Positions 33,351 through 45,216 of a DNA stretch of 64,000 bases are shown in pieces. A program made the position numbers and the translations under genes. Location: contig WACJ01000126.1 in the NCBI GenBank assembly GCA_008973525.1, positions 372,001 through 436,000 of the forward strand, read 5' to 3'. This DNA comes from Stenopsyche tienmushanensis. Lineage: Eukaryota; Arthropoda; Insecta; Trichoptera; Stenopsychidae. Every line of letters starts with the position of its first letter. Position 1 is the stretch's first letter. The notes under the pieces are model-generated. The model searched no databases. It was given only the letters and a program-made list of their open reading frames with translations, and was not told the DNA's origin.

Positions 33351-33800
33351 AACCAGCGTTCTTTGCTTCTGGACATCGATGGGGAGGATCTTCGAGAAGA
33401 CGACCAGCTTCGAGTTCGAGAAGATACTTGGATAAAGCGACTGACCTCCCATCGCTTCGCCCGCTCGCTATGTACCCCATAAGTTCGATTGCTTGCCATT
33501 GGCTCTCGTGTGATAAATGAATAAATACGTTGTCGATTGACATGAATGTCGACTGTTCAACATTGTATTGATCACCTGCCTCATTTAGACTTCCATCACC
33601 GAATGAATGAAATCATAAACGTGTTCCGTCGTTCATCGCGGCTGACTCGTGGGTCGGGACCATTGTTACAGATTGCGCCAAATTGAGCTTTGTTGATTAC
33701 ACATCACGCCGAGGTGCTCTCAATCGCGAGTTTGTGTGACATTCAAGTCATAACGACGAAGATAGCAATCCCCGTATGTCAGGCTGGGCCCGTGTATGCT
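33345..33800 (+). repeat. repeat M, copy 2
   Basis: Matches the reverse strand of 27222-27610: CACCGAATGAATGAAATCAT, GTCGTTCATCGCGGCTGACT, GTGGGTCGGGACCATTGTTA, CAGATTGCGCC and CCCCGTATGTCAGGC. Its 5' part (GGATCTTCGAGAAGACGACC) also has a counterpart. It lies immediately downstream of a transposase fragment. Confidence 0.55.
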
Positions 33801-35164
33801 ACACTGCTATCTCTTATATTGTTTATGTAGGAAGTTCCGCAATTAAGCGATTGAACTAGTAACTCAATCGTCATGGGTGACTTATAAAGCTTATATTCAC
33901 TATGAAAAACCATGTTGAAAGCCACCTTAAAAATCGTTCAAGAAAACAACGTTCGCTAAAACACCATTTTAGTGATTTTGCTCATTCAAGCTTATTTGTA
34001 AACTTGCTAAATGAAACTAATTGACACTGATATCGTTATTAGGTGTTGTAGCTATACAACAATAAAACAATAAGGTTGCGAAGCAACAATTTGTGTTTTA
34101 GTGTGCAAAATTGGGTGTAATTTCAAATTAGGAATTTCGGAGAAATCTGAAATGCTTATCCCTAAATTTGCATGCAATTTCAAGTATAGTCTATAGGTTA
34201 TCAGGTAAAATCGTGAGATAATTAATACGACTTGAACATTCGTAGCACTCGGAGCGAATCGAGGGTTCGGAGTACCGCCATGCAGATGAGGAGCGCCAGG
34301 AGGGCGAAGCTGGGGCTTGAAATATTTCAGATTTCAATGAGCTCTTTGCATGGAAATTCTCTAAATTTACGACGATGATAGTGCCACGTTATGAAAATTT
34401 AAGAAGGCCTGTCAGACTTTGGGGTTTAGTTATAGTAGGATCGAATCCCAGGTGGAAATAACGGAATCTACACTTATTTCAAACTGGAAATATTTCCACC
34501 CGGAAAAAAAAAACCATATACCTCGAATATCGTAATTGAATCGTTGTGAAAACAGCAATGCTTACCTGGAACAAAAAGAAAAAAGAATTAAATTCAAATT
34601 CAAAAATTCGATCTACAGCGATACACAAGGGAGTTTTAAATTTAAATCTAAAATAGGGGAAAAATTGTGAAAGCCTTTTAAGTTAACATCACTAAGTAAT
34701 GCATTTCGCTAATGGCTTGTTGAGTAATACAAAGAGTAGACCGGGATAAGTTCTGATTTTCGTGTTGCTTTGTACGCTCATTTATTAGAGCCTTTTTTTC
34801 GACATTGCGAATAAGCTTCCATTTAATTTATTTTTGCGACACAAAATAAATTACAGGTTCAATTTCAATCTACGGACAAATGAAATGTGTTGTGGAGCCC
34901 CTCTCCGAGGGCTTACATTTTCCTTCGCGGATACGATAAATCTGAATTATGACACGTATGTATTTATATTCGGAATCCCATAAATGTGAATAGAAACATG
35001 AACGCAACGTTTCCTTATTGCTTTTCTATCCATTGTTCAAAAAAATCAATATAAGTTAACGCGACTTGACAGCGCAGTTTGACGCTGAAAAAACCGTTCC
35101 AACGAAAAATAATTAATATTCGTTCATGGGATGATTTAAATGTGTGAAAAGTAAAGTTTTGTTA
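33801..35164. other. no gene recognised
   Basis: AT-rich with a small GC-rich block at 34240-34330. No coding or repeat signature. Confidence 0.5.
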
Positions 35165-35465
35165 AAAGTTCTCTCTTCAGGTGTAATGTGTTATTTTAAC
35201 AGCGCCATCTCTTGTAGCCCTACGGAGACGATTGCCTCTTGCGCGTGCACCGTTGCCGGTTGGGTAGTGACACGCAGAACGCGGGAGTCGGCAGAGTCGT
35301 CGGTTAGCCTTGGCTGCGGAAGGACGTCCTTCCCGCAGTCAGATCTCTCTCTCTCTCTTGTGGAATAAATAGTTATTTAAAGAAAAGAGTATTTCTACGT
35401 CCGCTTATTCCCATCCATTCGTTCAGAAACATCACAGTTCGATAGAAGAACGGACCGGACAGTCT
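35165..35465 (+). repeat. LTR-like repeat L, copy 7 (5' truncated)
   Basis: Starts inside the repeat at CTCTCTTCAGGTGTAATGTG and continues with CAGCGCCATCTCTTGTAGCC, CGTCGGTTAGCCTTGGCTGC, GGACGTCCTTCCCGCAGTCA, a CT run, GTGGAATAAATAGTTATTTA, CATCCATTCGTTCAGAAACA and GATAGAAGAACGGACC. This copy shows the clean AATAAA signal and the 3' end best. Confidence 0.65.
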
Positions 35466-36865
35466 TGATGACTTCTGTTCTTGTTGATGAGTAATCCCGC
35501 ATATGTTGCGGAAGAGAAAAGTGGATTTACATAAGAACACAGTATGTGTGTATTAAATTCATTCCCTGAATATTTATGCTACGAAAATTAACTCAAATGG
35601 TTAATAATTAGGAATTGACTGCAAATATGGTTTACTTTTGGATTCCCTTAATAATATAATAACATAATTCTGTGTATTATAAAGATAACGCAAATCACGT
35701 AGGTTTAACGTTAAATTTATGGGGAAATACCACCAATAAAAAAAATAATTTGAGGTGTAGAAGAAAGCCGATATGGAAAAATTATACGTCCGCAATATTC
35801 GCCTCACGTCGTTGTAGATTAGGCTAGGAATAAAAAAGTTTCGTTTGATTACCGTATCGCAAGAAGAAATACCCTCAGTTGCGCCGATGAAGGAAAAGAT
35901 GAAGAGGAGGGAGTTAAACGATCTTGATCTATTTTTTATCCCGTCATTTATCTCTGTCAAAAGAGGACGTAGGAAAAATATGACTAAATAAGAAAACGAA
36001 TTATGTAGCATGTAAAGTTTTACGCGGGAAGAAGGAAAACCTAAAAATAGAAGGCGTGTGAGTGACGTACTAGCATTGTTCTTATTGTTGGAGGTGCGTC
36101 AGCCCAAAAATAATACAGGAGAATAGAAGATGACGACAAAAAATGACAAAAAGGGGAAGAAAAAAATCTTCGATTAGCTCGATTTATCAGCTTAAAAAAT
36201 AATACGAAATATGCAAAAGCGAGGTGATAAATCAACCCGCGAAGAATAACTTATTCAAATAGGGCACCATCGATTTCACCCTTCCGCCAAAAGAGCCGCA
36301 GCCCGCGGGCGACTCCAAAACTGTCGCCATCCCCGGACTAAAATAGAGAATAATCGCGGACTAAAATTTAAAATATCATATTTCAGCCCAGACGGTCATT
36401 AAAACAACCAAACCCCGAGCGGTTATTAAGGATAGTCTTGGATGTGTTTTTGTTATAGCTCGGCAGACGTGCGGATGATAAATGAGCTGTGGAACTGAAA
36501 CTGAAAAAAAAGGGGGAAAAAAATCGAATAAGAGTTTTCCTGAAGCGCGGTTTCCTTCAGGCGCTTGATTGATAGTTATATGTCTAAAGAACTTTATCGA
36601 TAAATAGAAATCATTGCGAAAATACATATTTTATGACACTTCACATCTGTAAATATTATTAATACATGAGCTATAATTTTGATATCGGTTTGATATAAAA
36701 TCTCAGACAAATAACCTAGCGTTTGTAACTAAACTCTTATTATAAAGGTTAATTGAAACAAATTTAGTAGATTGTATTAAGTATTGATATTGATATTTCC
36801 GATCGATCAACCTTGGTTTAATCCAAATTCTTGCTGAAATTCGGTAGAATTTGTAACAACATATC
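35466..36865. other. no gene recognised
   Basis: A 136-codon minus-strand frame (35601-36011) is long for chance but has no domain; its translation is hydrophobic and low in charged residues, as AT-rich chance frames are. Nothing else recognised. Confidence 0.4.
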
Positions 36866-37390
36866 TATGAATTCCAATCCCGGGATCCCGGACAGTTTTA
36901 GGTGTTAATGAATCCCGGGATTAGTAAACGTAATTCCGAAAATTTCGGGATTGAAATTTTTATCTAACAGAAATCGTACATCTCACCAACACGATGAAGG
37001 CTACTAAATCGAGACATTCCCGCCGAAATCTGGACGCTTCGAAACAGTGACGTAACTACTAATTGGCGAGCTTAGGCAAAGCTAAAGGGCAGCGACTGTC
37101 TAATCTATGTATACATATATGCAGTAAATATATGTGTTTCAGATTGTTATATTAAACTTTCCTACCGATGATGTATTTACTACACATCGACTAATAAGGG
37201 GAATATTGATATGAAATATAATAGATACGGGCTTCAGAATTTTTGTATTCCTCCGTAATATAATTACGAATCACATCAAAGTATTATAGTGTAGAAGTAT
37301 TCATCTGCAGCGACGGAAATAAATAATTTGTCGGGAAATCGGGAATTTTGCGATTTTTAGTCCGTGTCTCAGCAGAAAGGAATTTTATCA
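36866..37390 (+). mobile_element. hAT-type element H, copy 3 (3' truncated)
   Basis: Begins with a degraded terminus ATGAATTCCAATCCCGGGAT and CCCGGACAGTTTTAGG, then AATCCCGGGATTAGTAAACG, AATCTGGACGCTTCGAAACA, TTGTATTCCTCCGTAATATA and GTCCGTGTCTCAGCAGAAAG. It ends soon after, before the transposase relic present in copies 4 and 5. Confidence 0.7.
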
Positions 37391-38240
37391 GTTACTTACA
37401 CTTTTAGGAAAAATGCAATTTTATAAAATATAAGTGACAGCATATTACAGTAAAAATATGGCACAGTTAAAAATAATAAAATCGTTAGTTTGGACAGGTC
37501 ACGTGGCAAGGCGAACGGATCGAAGATTCAAGCACATGGAATGATATTCGAAGGACGCAAAGCGACTGAAAAACGATCACACGAGAAACGTTAGTGAATA
37601 ATATATACATAATTGTCATGTATTAATTTTAAGTTCTCAGAAATAACACAAATACATTTATAACAATAAAAGGTAGGAAGAGATCCATTAGACGAAAGTA
37701 TCATGTAGACGGGAATTATTGGGTTACACGGCAAATAAGGACTTAAACAAAGGTAGAACAAATTTGATCGCATCCCGAGCAAGTGTCACCGGGAGGATAG
37801 GTGAAGTGGGCGGAGTTCCTCGGGAAATTTTATTTCTCCTCCGGGTGTCGTGACGTCATCTCGTGGGCCCGGGGAGAATTTCCCAGTGACGGGAGGAAGA
37901 CCCCGCAGCCGGAAATGATAAAGTGGACCGGAAATGTGCCTGGCCAAAGGCGAGCCACCCTCCCGGGCCGGCGGGTTGCTTTGCAAGACAGACGCTCATC
38001 TAATCAAATATAATGGATTCGTCACTTTGTAGATGTGACAGTAATGAAGTTCGAATTTGTGGCCCACTTCAACCCTTCAATTGCTTAAAAAAAACTAGTT
38101 GCGGAGAGTTTGGCGACAAATCGTCAAACTGCAAACATTGACTATTGATTTATGCAAAATCAGTTGAAATTATTCCATTCAAAATCAATTTCAATGACAT
38201 TTAGTTATACCACCAATCGTATAAAGTCAACTTATATATA
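37391..38240. other. unique DNA with CCGGG-rich block, no gene recognised
   Basis: The 37780-37990 block is GC-rich with several CCCGGG/CCGG motifs. Opposite-strand frames of 66 and 70 codons overlap it, with no domain. It is flanked by AT-rich DNA. Confidence 0.4.
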
Positions 38241-38734
38241 TACTCAAACCTCTTTTTGTACGACTTTTTTTTTGTGCGATTTCGAAGTTATGCTATTTTA
38301 TTTAAAGCATTCTTTTTTCTTTTTTTGAATTCCATAAAGATTACGAGATATTTTGGATAAAATAGGAAATACATCATCAACATATTGTGAATTATATTGT
38401 TGGAAAGAGAACACTGGGTATACTATTTCTTCCGAAGAAGAGAATTATTTTGGGTCATATCGAAAATCGCAACGAAAATTATTATACAACGATGATACTT
38501 TTTTCAGCTCTATTAGCACCAAAAATGTTATTTTTTGATTGATTTATTGTTTTTCTGTCTATTTGTTAACTTTTTTTATGCGATTTTGGATATACATATT
38601 TTATGTAGGTGTTTCAAAGTTATGCGGTTTTTAAAATCTATGGAATGCATCTTCCATTTTTCTATGTAAATCATAGCCTTTTTTGTGCGATTTTCCGCGG
38701 AACGCATCTACCGCACAAAAAAAGGTCAAGTGTA
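38241..38734 (+). mobile_element. GTGCG-ended DNA element (copy 3)
   Basis: Starts TACTCAAACCTCTTTTTGTA and ends ACCGCACAAAAAAAGGTCAA-GTG-TA. Contains ENTGYTISSEEENYFGSYRK, nearly repeated as TGYTISSEEESDFESY at about 48967-49014 in copy 4, so an acidic protein segment was once encoded. Its final TA is also the left TA of a Tigger-like MITE. Confidence 0.65.
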
Positions 38735-38921
38735 CAGTCAATCCTCCTATAGCAACTACTTCAATTGCGGCGTTTTTAGATCAATGCCCCTTTTAGCGTA
38801 TTAGTCACTTGCACGTGTTAACAAATTAAACTCGTATAAGATTTGCATGGGTGCCCAATTTTCTGTAGCATTTTGCTTCTATAGCATGATTCTTATATCG
38901 ACGCCATGTAAGGGTTAACTC
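38733..38921. mobile_element. Tigger/pogo-like MITE (copy 3), abutting a GTGCG element
   Basis: Left end TA-CAGTCAATCCTCCTATAGC. The internal GGGTGCCCAATTTTCTGTAG and CGACGCCATGTAAGGGTTAA at the right match the family, with a degraded right end. About 190 bases long. Confidence 0.6.
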
Positions 38922-38995
38922 CAAAGTGCTGTATTTGTAGACTATAAACAAAATCTTTTTAATACATACCCATTATAAGTATCAAATTTGAAAAA

Positions 38996-39280
38996 AAAAA
39001 CAAAAAATCACGAAGGCAGATTTGTTATCGAAGATGGATTTGAGATATTTGTAAATATTAAATATTGTATACAGAATTCTGAATATAACGAAATACGCGA
39101 ATGGTTGGAGGTTGAGAGGCAAACTATGCCAGTTATCTAAATGTCTGCAGTCAAAATTGAAGCAAATCTTTCTTTAAATATTCATCACCCAGTAGAAAAT
39201 TGGAAATATTTCCATTTGACAGTGTGTAAAGGAATTGAAAAGCAAATAAAGATGACATCAATACACGACAAAAAAATTAC
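38996..39280 (+). pseudogene. possible coding relic of unknown family
   Basis: One frame stays open for about 95 codons with a single in-frame stop: HEGRFVIEDGFEIFVNIKYC, then NEIREWLEVERQTMPVI, stop, MSAVKIEANLS and KYFHLTVCKGIEKQIKMTS. The amino-acid composition looks protein-like rather than AT-rich random. I do not recognise the family. It lies directly upstream of a hAT copy and could belong to that element or to another transposon. A chance frame is possible. Confidence 0.3.
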
Positions 39281-39287
39281 TTAAAGT

Positions 39288-40038
39288 ACTTAAGAATTTC
39301 GGGATTAGTAAACGTAATCCCGAAAAATTCGGGATTTAAATTTTTATCAAACAGAAATCGCAAACCTCACCAACACGATGAAGGTTACTAAATCGAGACA
39401 TTCCCGACGAAATCTGGACGCTTGGAAACAGTGGCGTAACTACCAATTGGTGAGCTTAAACGACGCCTAGGGGCTGTAACTGTCTAATTTATGTATACAT
39501 ATATGCAGTAAATATATGTGTTTCAAATTGTTATATTAAACTTTCCTACCGATGATGTATTTACTACACATCGATTCTAATAATGGGAATATTGATATGA
39601 AATATAATAGATACGGGTTTCAAAATTTTTGTATTCCTCCGTAATACAATTACGAATCACATCAAACCATTATAGTATATAAGTAATCATCTGCAGCGAC
39701 GGAAATAAATAATTTATCGGGAAATCGGGAATTTTGCGAGTTTTAGTCCGTGTCTCAGCAGAAAGAAATTTTATCAGTCACATTGATGGTGTTATACGAA
39801 AATTGGGGCTCACGCGGTCATCAACTCGAACTAGCATTTAAACATCTGATGACGATCCCCTAACAAGTATGGAGGCTTAGCGTGCATTTTCAGCAGCAAG
39901 TTTCCTGACTTCCAAAATCAGATCCAGACTAAATGAGAAACTTTAAAAAAAATTTTTTTTGATGAAATTTATCAATGTAATTTCTTAAACTGCTGAAAAT
40001 CCCGGGATCCCGGGACTGATCCCGGGATTGGGATTTTC
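39288..40038 (+). mobile_element. hAT-type element H, copy 4, with transposase relic
   Basis: The 5' terminus is missing; it starts in GGGATTAGTAAACGTAATCC. The shared body continues to GTCCGTGTCTCAGCAGAAAG. From 39786 a coding relic reads MVLYENWGSRGHQLELAFKH, LMTIP and, after frameshifts, FSAASFLTSKIRSRLNEKL. This is the hAT C-terminal dimerisation motif (P-S-AERVFS-AG---S--RSRL). The right end has AATCCCGGGATCCCGGGACT and GATCCCGGGATTGGGATTTT. It is followed immediately by a mariner 3' half. Confidence 0.7.
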
Positions 40039-40632
40039 TTGATTGAACCACACCTTGATTGAACACAATGGAAACTTCATAAAATCAGAATCAACAATAA
40101 AAAAATGTTATTTTGTACATATGGTGAGATATGCGGGGAATAATTCAATATGAATTAATGAAACCAGGAAAAACTATAATTGCACATGTTTATTGTCGAC
40201 AATCAGAATTTTTGCTTCAAAAACTTCCGTATTTATTTAACAGAAAGAAGACGATACTATTTTATGATAATGCGCGCTTTCATAAAGCAAAATTGACACT
40301 GGATAAAATACGGGAATTAAACTGGGAAGTGTTACGGCATCTTCCTTGTTCATCGGAATTCGACCCAAAGGATTTCCACTTTTCAGGTCTATAGAGCACA
40401 GCTTGAGAGAAAAACGATTCAAAAATGCAGCTGAAGTGGAAATGCTTTTAAAATCGCTTTTTGCTTCTAAGTCTGATATTTTTTACAAAAAAGGAATCGA
40501 AGGACTACCAAAGCGATGAGAAGATGCATTGATTAATGAAGGAAATTATATTTCATAATGTTTTTGTTAATTATTAATACATTTGAGCTTTTTTTTAACT
40601 ATAAACGCGAATACTTTTCGATACCCCTAATA
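40039..40632 (+). pseudogene. mariner transposase 3' half, TTAGGGG-ended family
   Basis: From the hAT boundary it reads LIEHNGNF, then CYFVHMVRYAG, then an 87-codon open stretch (40131-40394) with IIQYELMKPGKTIIAHVYCR, ILFYDNARFHKAKLTLDKIR and HLPCSSEFDPKDFHF. These contain the second catalytic D (YDNARFH) and the third-D region (HLPYSPDLAPSDFHLF, here degraded). Near the end IFYKKGIEGLPKR precedes the terminus CGAATACTTTTCGATACCCC. It pairs with the 5590-6460 copy. The upstream half is replaced by hAT. Confidence 0.8.
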
Positions 40633-41696
40633 CGTTCAATCTGCTAAATCTGTTGATATGGTAATAATTTTTTTGAATCCATATAATATGAGTTTACGAA
40701 CTAAATTACCACAGTAATATCATTGGCAATTTTCAAGCGAAACTGGTGATAATTCAATCACGTTTGAATTAAAATTTCTTTACAGTGTGTATATAAATGT
40801 TCTCTTTCTCTCCTCGTACAAAATATATAGGTCGTTTCATATTCGGGCTAATGCGGTAATATATGTGGGGTTGTCGTGTTTCAACAATATGTTTCATGGC
40901 ATATATCCATCGTATTTGTTTAGCATGAATTCAATAATTGTGCCTAATTATATCATGCGAATTTTGATCAAATATCATCATCGTGCCGGCGCATGTTTGA
41001 AATCTGGGTGTATCATACGATAGCGACATTTGACGTGATGGCAAACGAAATATGAAAAGTCATCAGTTAAAAAATAGTAGGGCGTGACAATATGCATTTA
41101 TTAAAGGAGCAAATGGAGAGAAAAGCAAAAGTCGGTTTAAAAGTGACGCGAAGCAGCAAAGCCTCGCCAATTTTTCCATTATATACTTCTTCTGCATACA
41201 TTATTTTAAAAGGCCGTCGTCTCTGGCCTGTACACATTTGAATTGCTAAGTAACCGAGGGGGAAACTTTGCCGATAGTTTTTCTTTCCTTTTGCCGTTTA
41301 ACATGGTAAAAGTTTTAGTTAAACCTTTAAGCCGGAGCGGTGTCTGCTCCTCTTTATGCCCGGGCCGCCTGGCTCTGAAGGCAGCCATAAAATTGTTTAT
41401 AATATAGCCGGAAATGTTTGCACTTCTCGCCCTGGGAAGCCGTGGCGGATATTGAAAATGAGATATGGACTTGGAGGAATAATGGGATTCGGCGGTTCCC
41501 GAAGAAGCGGAATTGACATGTGCGACGGCACCAGGCACCGCCACATGCTGTCCCGCAAGCAATCCATGCAGAACGAGTGAAATATCGGCGAAACATGTCG
41601 AATTCGTAACAATTGTACGTTTCATATTTTATTTTTAAATCGACTACTTTATACAAAAGAAAAAAAAAGATAAAATTTATTCGAAAAGAACAAGCA
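40633..41696. other. no gene recognised; dense overlapping frames
   Basis: Between 41206 and 41719 frames of 74-139 codons exist on both strands over moderately GC-rich DNA. The longest (41206-41625, minus, 139 codons) has no domain. The scarcity of stops in several phases reflects base composition. A host exon cannot be excluded. Confidence 0.35.
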
Positions 41697-41757
41697 TTAT
41701 CCTTTTGGCGAGTATGCACTCACATGAGGCGTGCAGCGCTTCACAGTGCTATATTTT
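41697..41757. mobile_element. repeat G terminal fragment
   Basis: CCTTTTGGCGAGTATGCACT, CACATGAGGCGTGCAGCGC and TTCACAGTGC match the TTAACCCTTTGATGAGTATG end of repeat G, with a degraded TTAA. Confidence 0.45.
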
Positions 41758-43035
41758 CAATGTCGTGCTTCTATTTTTAATATAATAAGTACCAAAAGTA
41801 ATATTATTTAAGACACTGTTGCGGATCCCTTCTTTTGTCACTAAAATTAAAGCTGTATTTTGCCCTTTCAAAACCAATGGGAGTTGCTTGCGGATATAAA
41901 AATGGCACATATTTCTGGTACTACGAAATACGTCCCTAGGCAAAGAAATCCAGTGGTGTCAGATCTGGGAACTGCGGGAGGCACGGAATAGGGTACGTCA
42001 AGCATAAAAAGTATTTTTTTAGCCCTGACCCTGGCAAACTGGTACCTCTTCAAGTTTAACGACTTATTGAATGATTTGTATGATATGTAGCATATCGTTG
42101 GAAGCTAATAAAATAAATAAAATGTATTTGAATAAAAATGGACGATACAATGTACCGAGGATGATAACACTAAGTCTGCCGGGCCTATGCATAATATTGC
42201 AAATTAGTTTGAGCGAACACAATCTCGTAATTATAAAAAGCATCGCTACAATACGATGAGTAATTTTCAAAACAGTAGCAAATTGGACAACGCGCAGAAG
42301 AAAACTCGCCGGAAACATTAAAAGAGGGGCAATGAAGAATTTTCGTCGTTCTATGTAAATGACGCGTAGAATTTGAATTAGGAAAATATATAAATATAAT
42401 CTCAACAAAACGCCAAAATGACTTTCTCCCGTCGTTCGCCGAATTAAAAATGTAAATTGGGAATATTAAAAAAGTCCACTCCGAGTGTCGTCCGCCAAAC
42501 TTGTTTTCCTTATTAATTCCATCAAATTGCGAGGCGTCCCCCCTTTTCTATTTACTGCTCGAATTATATTCGGCACACTAAAAGCTTTAATTTTGCATAA
42601 AATTTGGCACCCATGAAACACGTCGTGTGCCGACTATGAAATCGGCCGTTTTTAACATTTGAACAACGCGCTCCGTACATGTGTTGCCTCGTAAAAGATC
42701 GTTTTTATGTTCAAAACGGCATAAACGTGACGACGTCCACGCCTGGATGTCGACAATTCCCATTTATTTATAAACCATGTATTTCGTTTCGCAAATTAAA
42801 TTAGCGACATGCGCGCGTAGATGGATACTTTACAAACCGCGATGGGTTTTGTGCATCCTTGTGTTACTTGAATGTCACGATTCTGAAAAACTGCTCATTT
42901 GAAACAAAAAGCATAAAATTTCTCATTAAAGAACGCAAGAAGTCGAAGAAGATATCAAAATACGTGATGGTAATTTAACCCGTTGATTAGGAATTTCGCA
43001 TATGCTGCGATCGCATTCGCACATTCGCATCTCTC
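41758..43035. other. unique DNA, no gene recognised
   Basis: A 42420-42860 block has mixed AT and CpG composition with TTTATTTATAAACC-like and TTAATT cores and no repeats, resembling conserved non-coding DNA in style only. Frames at 42064-42408 lack a domain. TTAACCCGTTGATTAGG at about 42977 resembles a TTAA-type terminus. Confidence 0.4.
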
Positions 43036-43212
43036 CTCTTAATAACTATTTATTCCACACGAGAGATCTGGTTGCAGGAGGGACGATCCTCCCGCAGCCA
43101 AGGCTAACCGATGACTCCCTTGACTACCGCCTCCTCGCTGTTAATCTGGCGAATTAAATCTGCTCAGATTAACAGCGCTACTATGTGGGCATTGTAAATA
43201 GCCCACGCTACA
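43036..43212 (-). repeat. LTR-like repeat L, copy 8
   Basis: On the minus strand it starts TGTAGCGTGGGCTATTTACA at 43212, then GCGCTGTTAATCTGAGCAGA, TTCGCCAGATTAACAGCG, TCGGTTAGCCTTGGCTGCGG, AGGATCGTCCCTCCTGCA and GTGTGGAATAAATAGTTATT. It shows the subtype with the GTTAATCTG motif and a clean start and AATAAA. It is truncated before the 3' end. Confidence 0.7.
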
Positions 43213-43689
43213 CTATCAACAGCGTTAAAGTTCATTTATTTATATGCATGCTTGACTCACGTTGCGCGGTCCTGAGAAAAATATTGATTTGTTTGGACGA
43301 CAATAGGTGTACATACGAACATAGCATCTATGTTCAATTGTGTGTATCAAGTGGTTAAAAGAAATCCACTTCTTATATACTAAAAAGTGGGGAAGAGTGT
43401 GAATTGAGGATGACTCTTAAAATGAGTAGCTTGTGGAGGAGACTTCTGAAAAAATACATCAAAAAGTGAAGCGCTTATTTTTTTTAGTTGATGGGAAAAT
43501 TAAAGCGTCTTAAATAGTGTGAAGTCTCAATCATCCTTAAATAGGTACGTTAATATAAAATAGATCCCGAGATTGTTATTTCTTTTTTCTGAAGAACACT
43601 ACTGCTAAAGTGCAACTCCTCCCAAAAGAGAATATTTTGGGAGAATCAATTGCTCACAGTGAAGATCTAAAATGTTTTTACTAAAAAGT
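43213..43689. other. no gene recognised
   Basis: AT-rich DNA; nothing recognised. Confidence 0.5.
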
Positions 43690-43911
43690 CTTTGATGAAG
43701 AATTTTTCTAAGATGGTTTATAATTGAATATTTATTAAGGTTTGTTTCAATTTACTACTCATATTAATGGGAACAGCCTTTTTACAAGGTATTCTGACCA
43801 ACACATCCCAAAATGGATTCAGTTACCTAATAAAGAGTGTTGAATTAATTTAAAAAAATTGTACGAACAAACATAGACTCATTGGTGAGTCGTTGGCGTT
43901 TAAGTGGTTAA
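43690..43911. mobile_element. TTAA element E, copy 2 (right part)
   Basis: TTTATTAAGG...TGTTTCAATTTACT, ACATCCCAAAATGGATTCAG and GACTCATTGGTGAGTCGTTG parallel 15500-15810. The end AGTGGTTAA (TTAA at 43908-43911) gives the right terminus, rc TTAACCACTTAAACGCCAAC. A similar end TTAACCCGTTCGTTACTGAG stands at 44044. Confidence 0.5.
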
Positions 43912-45216
43912 GCAGTTTAGCAAATCTTGCATCTTTTCGATTAACCGGTCTTGATTTTTATAGTAATAAAATAAATACTTTCACGAAAAGATAACTCTTT
44001 GCGACAATGAAAAAATAATATACAAATGTTATATTTTCCTTGCTTAACCCGTTCGTTACTGAGAACACTCCTAGCGAGTCATATGTAAACCTACTTTTTT
44101 CTCAGCTCCGCGCAGCGTGTAAAAAGCTTGTACATCAATAATTGAACCTTAACACTGTTCATAGCATACAATATACGGTCATTTTCTCATTTGTGCCGAA
44201 TTCTTAATGAGCATTTAGACGTGTATGGGTCCCTTTATAGCATGATATTGCCACCGATATACCGGTGTATGATGAGGCGTAAGACAGTCTTCTCTGTCCC
44301 TGATTTTCAGCACCCAAAGCATTAAAATCACATGGTCCATCATAGAAATTTTGAATCCAGAATCAAACCAATTATTTCTCTCTAAAAAGGTCATCAAATA
44401 GGAAAGGCAAATGAAGGTAAATAACCTAAAACTCCAACAAAAAAACGATCTACCAAATCTGATTGAATTCGTTTATTTCCTACTTGGGTAAATAAATTAT
44501 CGACCGCTCCTCATAATATTAATGGGGAAAAATATTTTTTTGACGCTAGTAAAGTGATCCCCACAAAAGGCTACTTTTCGAGTCTTTTATCCCGAACCCT
44601 CATCACTTTTGGGTGCGGTGGAACGTAAAAAGAGTATAATGCACTTGTTTAAACGAAATTAAATTCTGCATCCGTACAGTGAGTTTAACCGGGTTTATCC
44701 TACATCCCCGGATATACACTTTTAAAAACGACCGTGTATATTTTACCTATTAAAGTTTCAGCGCTCATAGCTTTTTAGCCGTATTAACTTCTTCCCTCAG
44801 GGATGGAATTTATGACCGTTCGGATGAAAGAGTCGCGTGTTGCAGAATATATACGATAATTTCGTTATCCAATATGGATTACCATACAAAGTAGAGGTTT
44901 TATACTTTCTGAGTGTATTGTGTGGCTGGTTAACTCCGGTTTGAATATTGCACTTCACTCGGTGTCGATATTTTGATCCTCGGTGATGCAACAATGTTGT
45001 ACGCGGAAAATGACAACGTCCTGAAAGTGCTCCTAGAACGCAGACTATCGACTTTGTTTTTAAATTCTTAAAAAGTATGTTTTAATCTTGTTCTTATTAA
45101 AACTTGATCATTATTATCTAATGTAATGGCTGTTCGCTTTTAAAAATCTATCAAGTCTGTGAACAATCTGTAATGGGATTTGGTTATATGCTTATATGAA
45201 AGAATCTAATGTCAAT
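43912..45216. other. no gene recognised; one TTAA-type end
   Basis: A terminus-like block at 44044-44090 (TTAACCCGTTCGTTACTGAG, CTAGCGAGTCATATG) resembles the GAGTCG-side end of element E. The remainder is AT-rich without recognised genes. Confidence 0.4.

Noticed and set aside
34435..34455. GGATCGAATCCCA, resembling a tRNA T-loop
   Set aside because: No cloverleaf can be formed around it and the consensus GTTCGA is not met.
35601..36011. 136-codon minus-strand frame as a membrane protein
   Set aside because: It is hydrophobic only as expected from AT-rich codons, with no motif, no homologue recognised and no supporting signal.
41206..41719. Cluster of frames up to 139 codons as an exon
   Set aside because: Open in several phases on both strands at once, which points to base composition rather than coding.
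44215..44397. Minus-strand frame resembling a Tc1-type transposase
   Set aside because: Only a weak resemblance around ILMLW; no catalytic D motifs are present.
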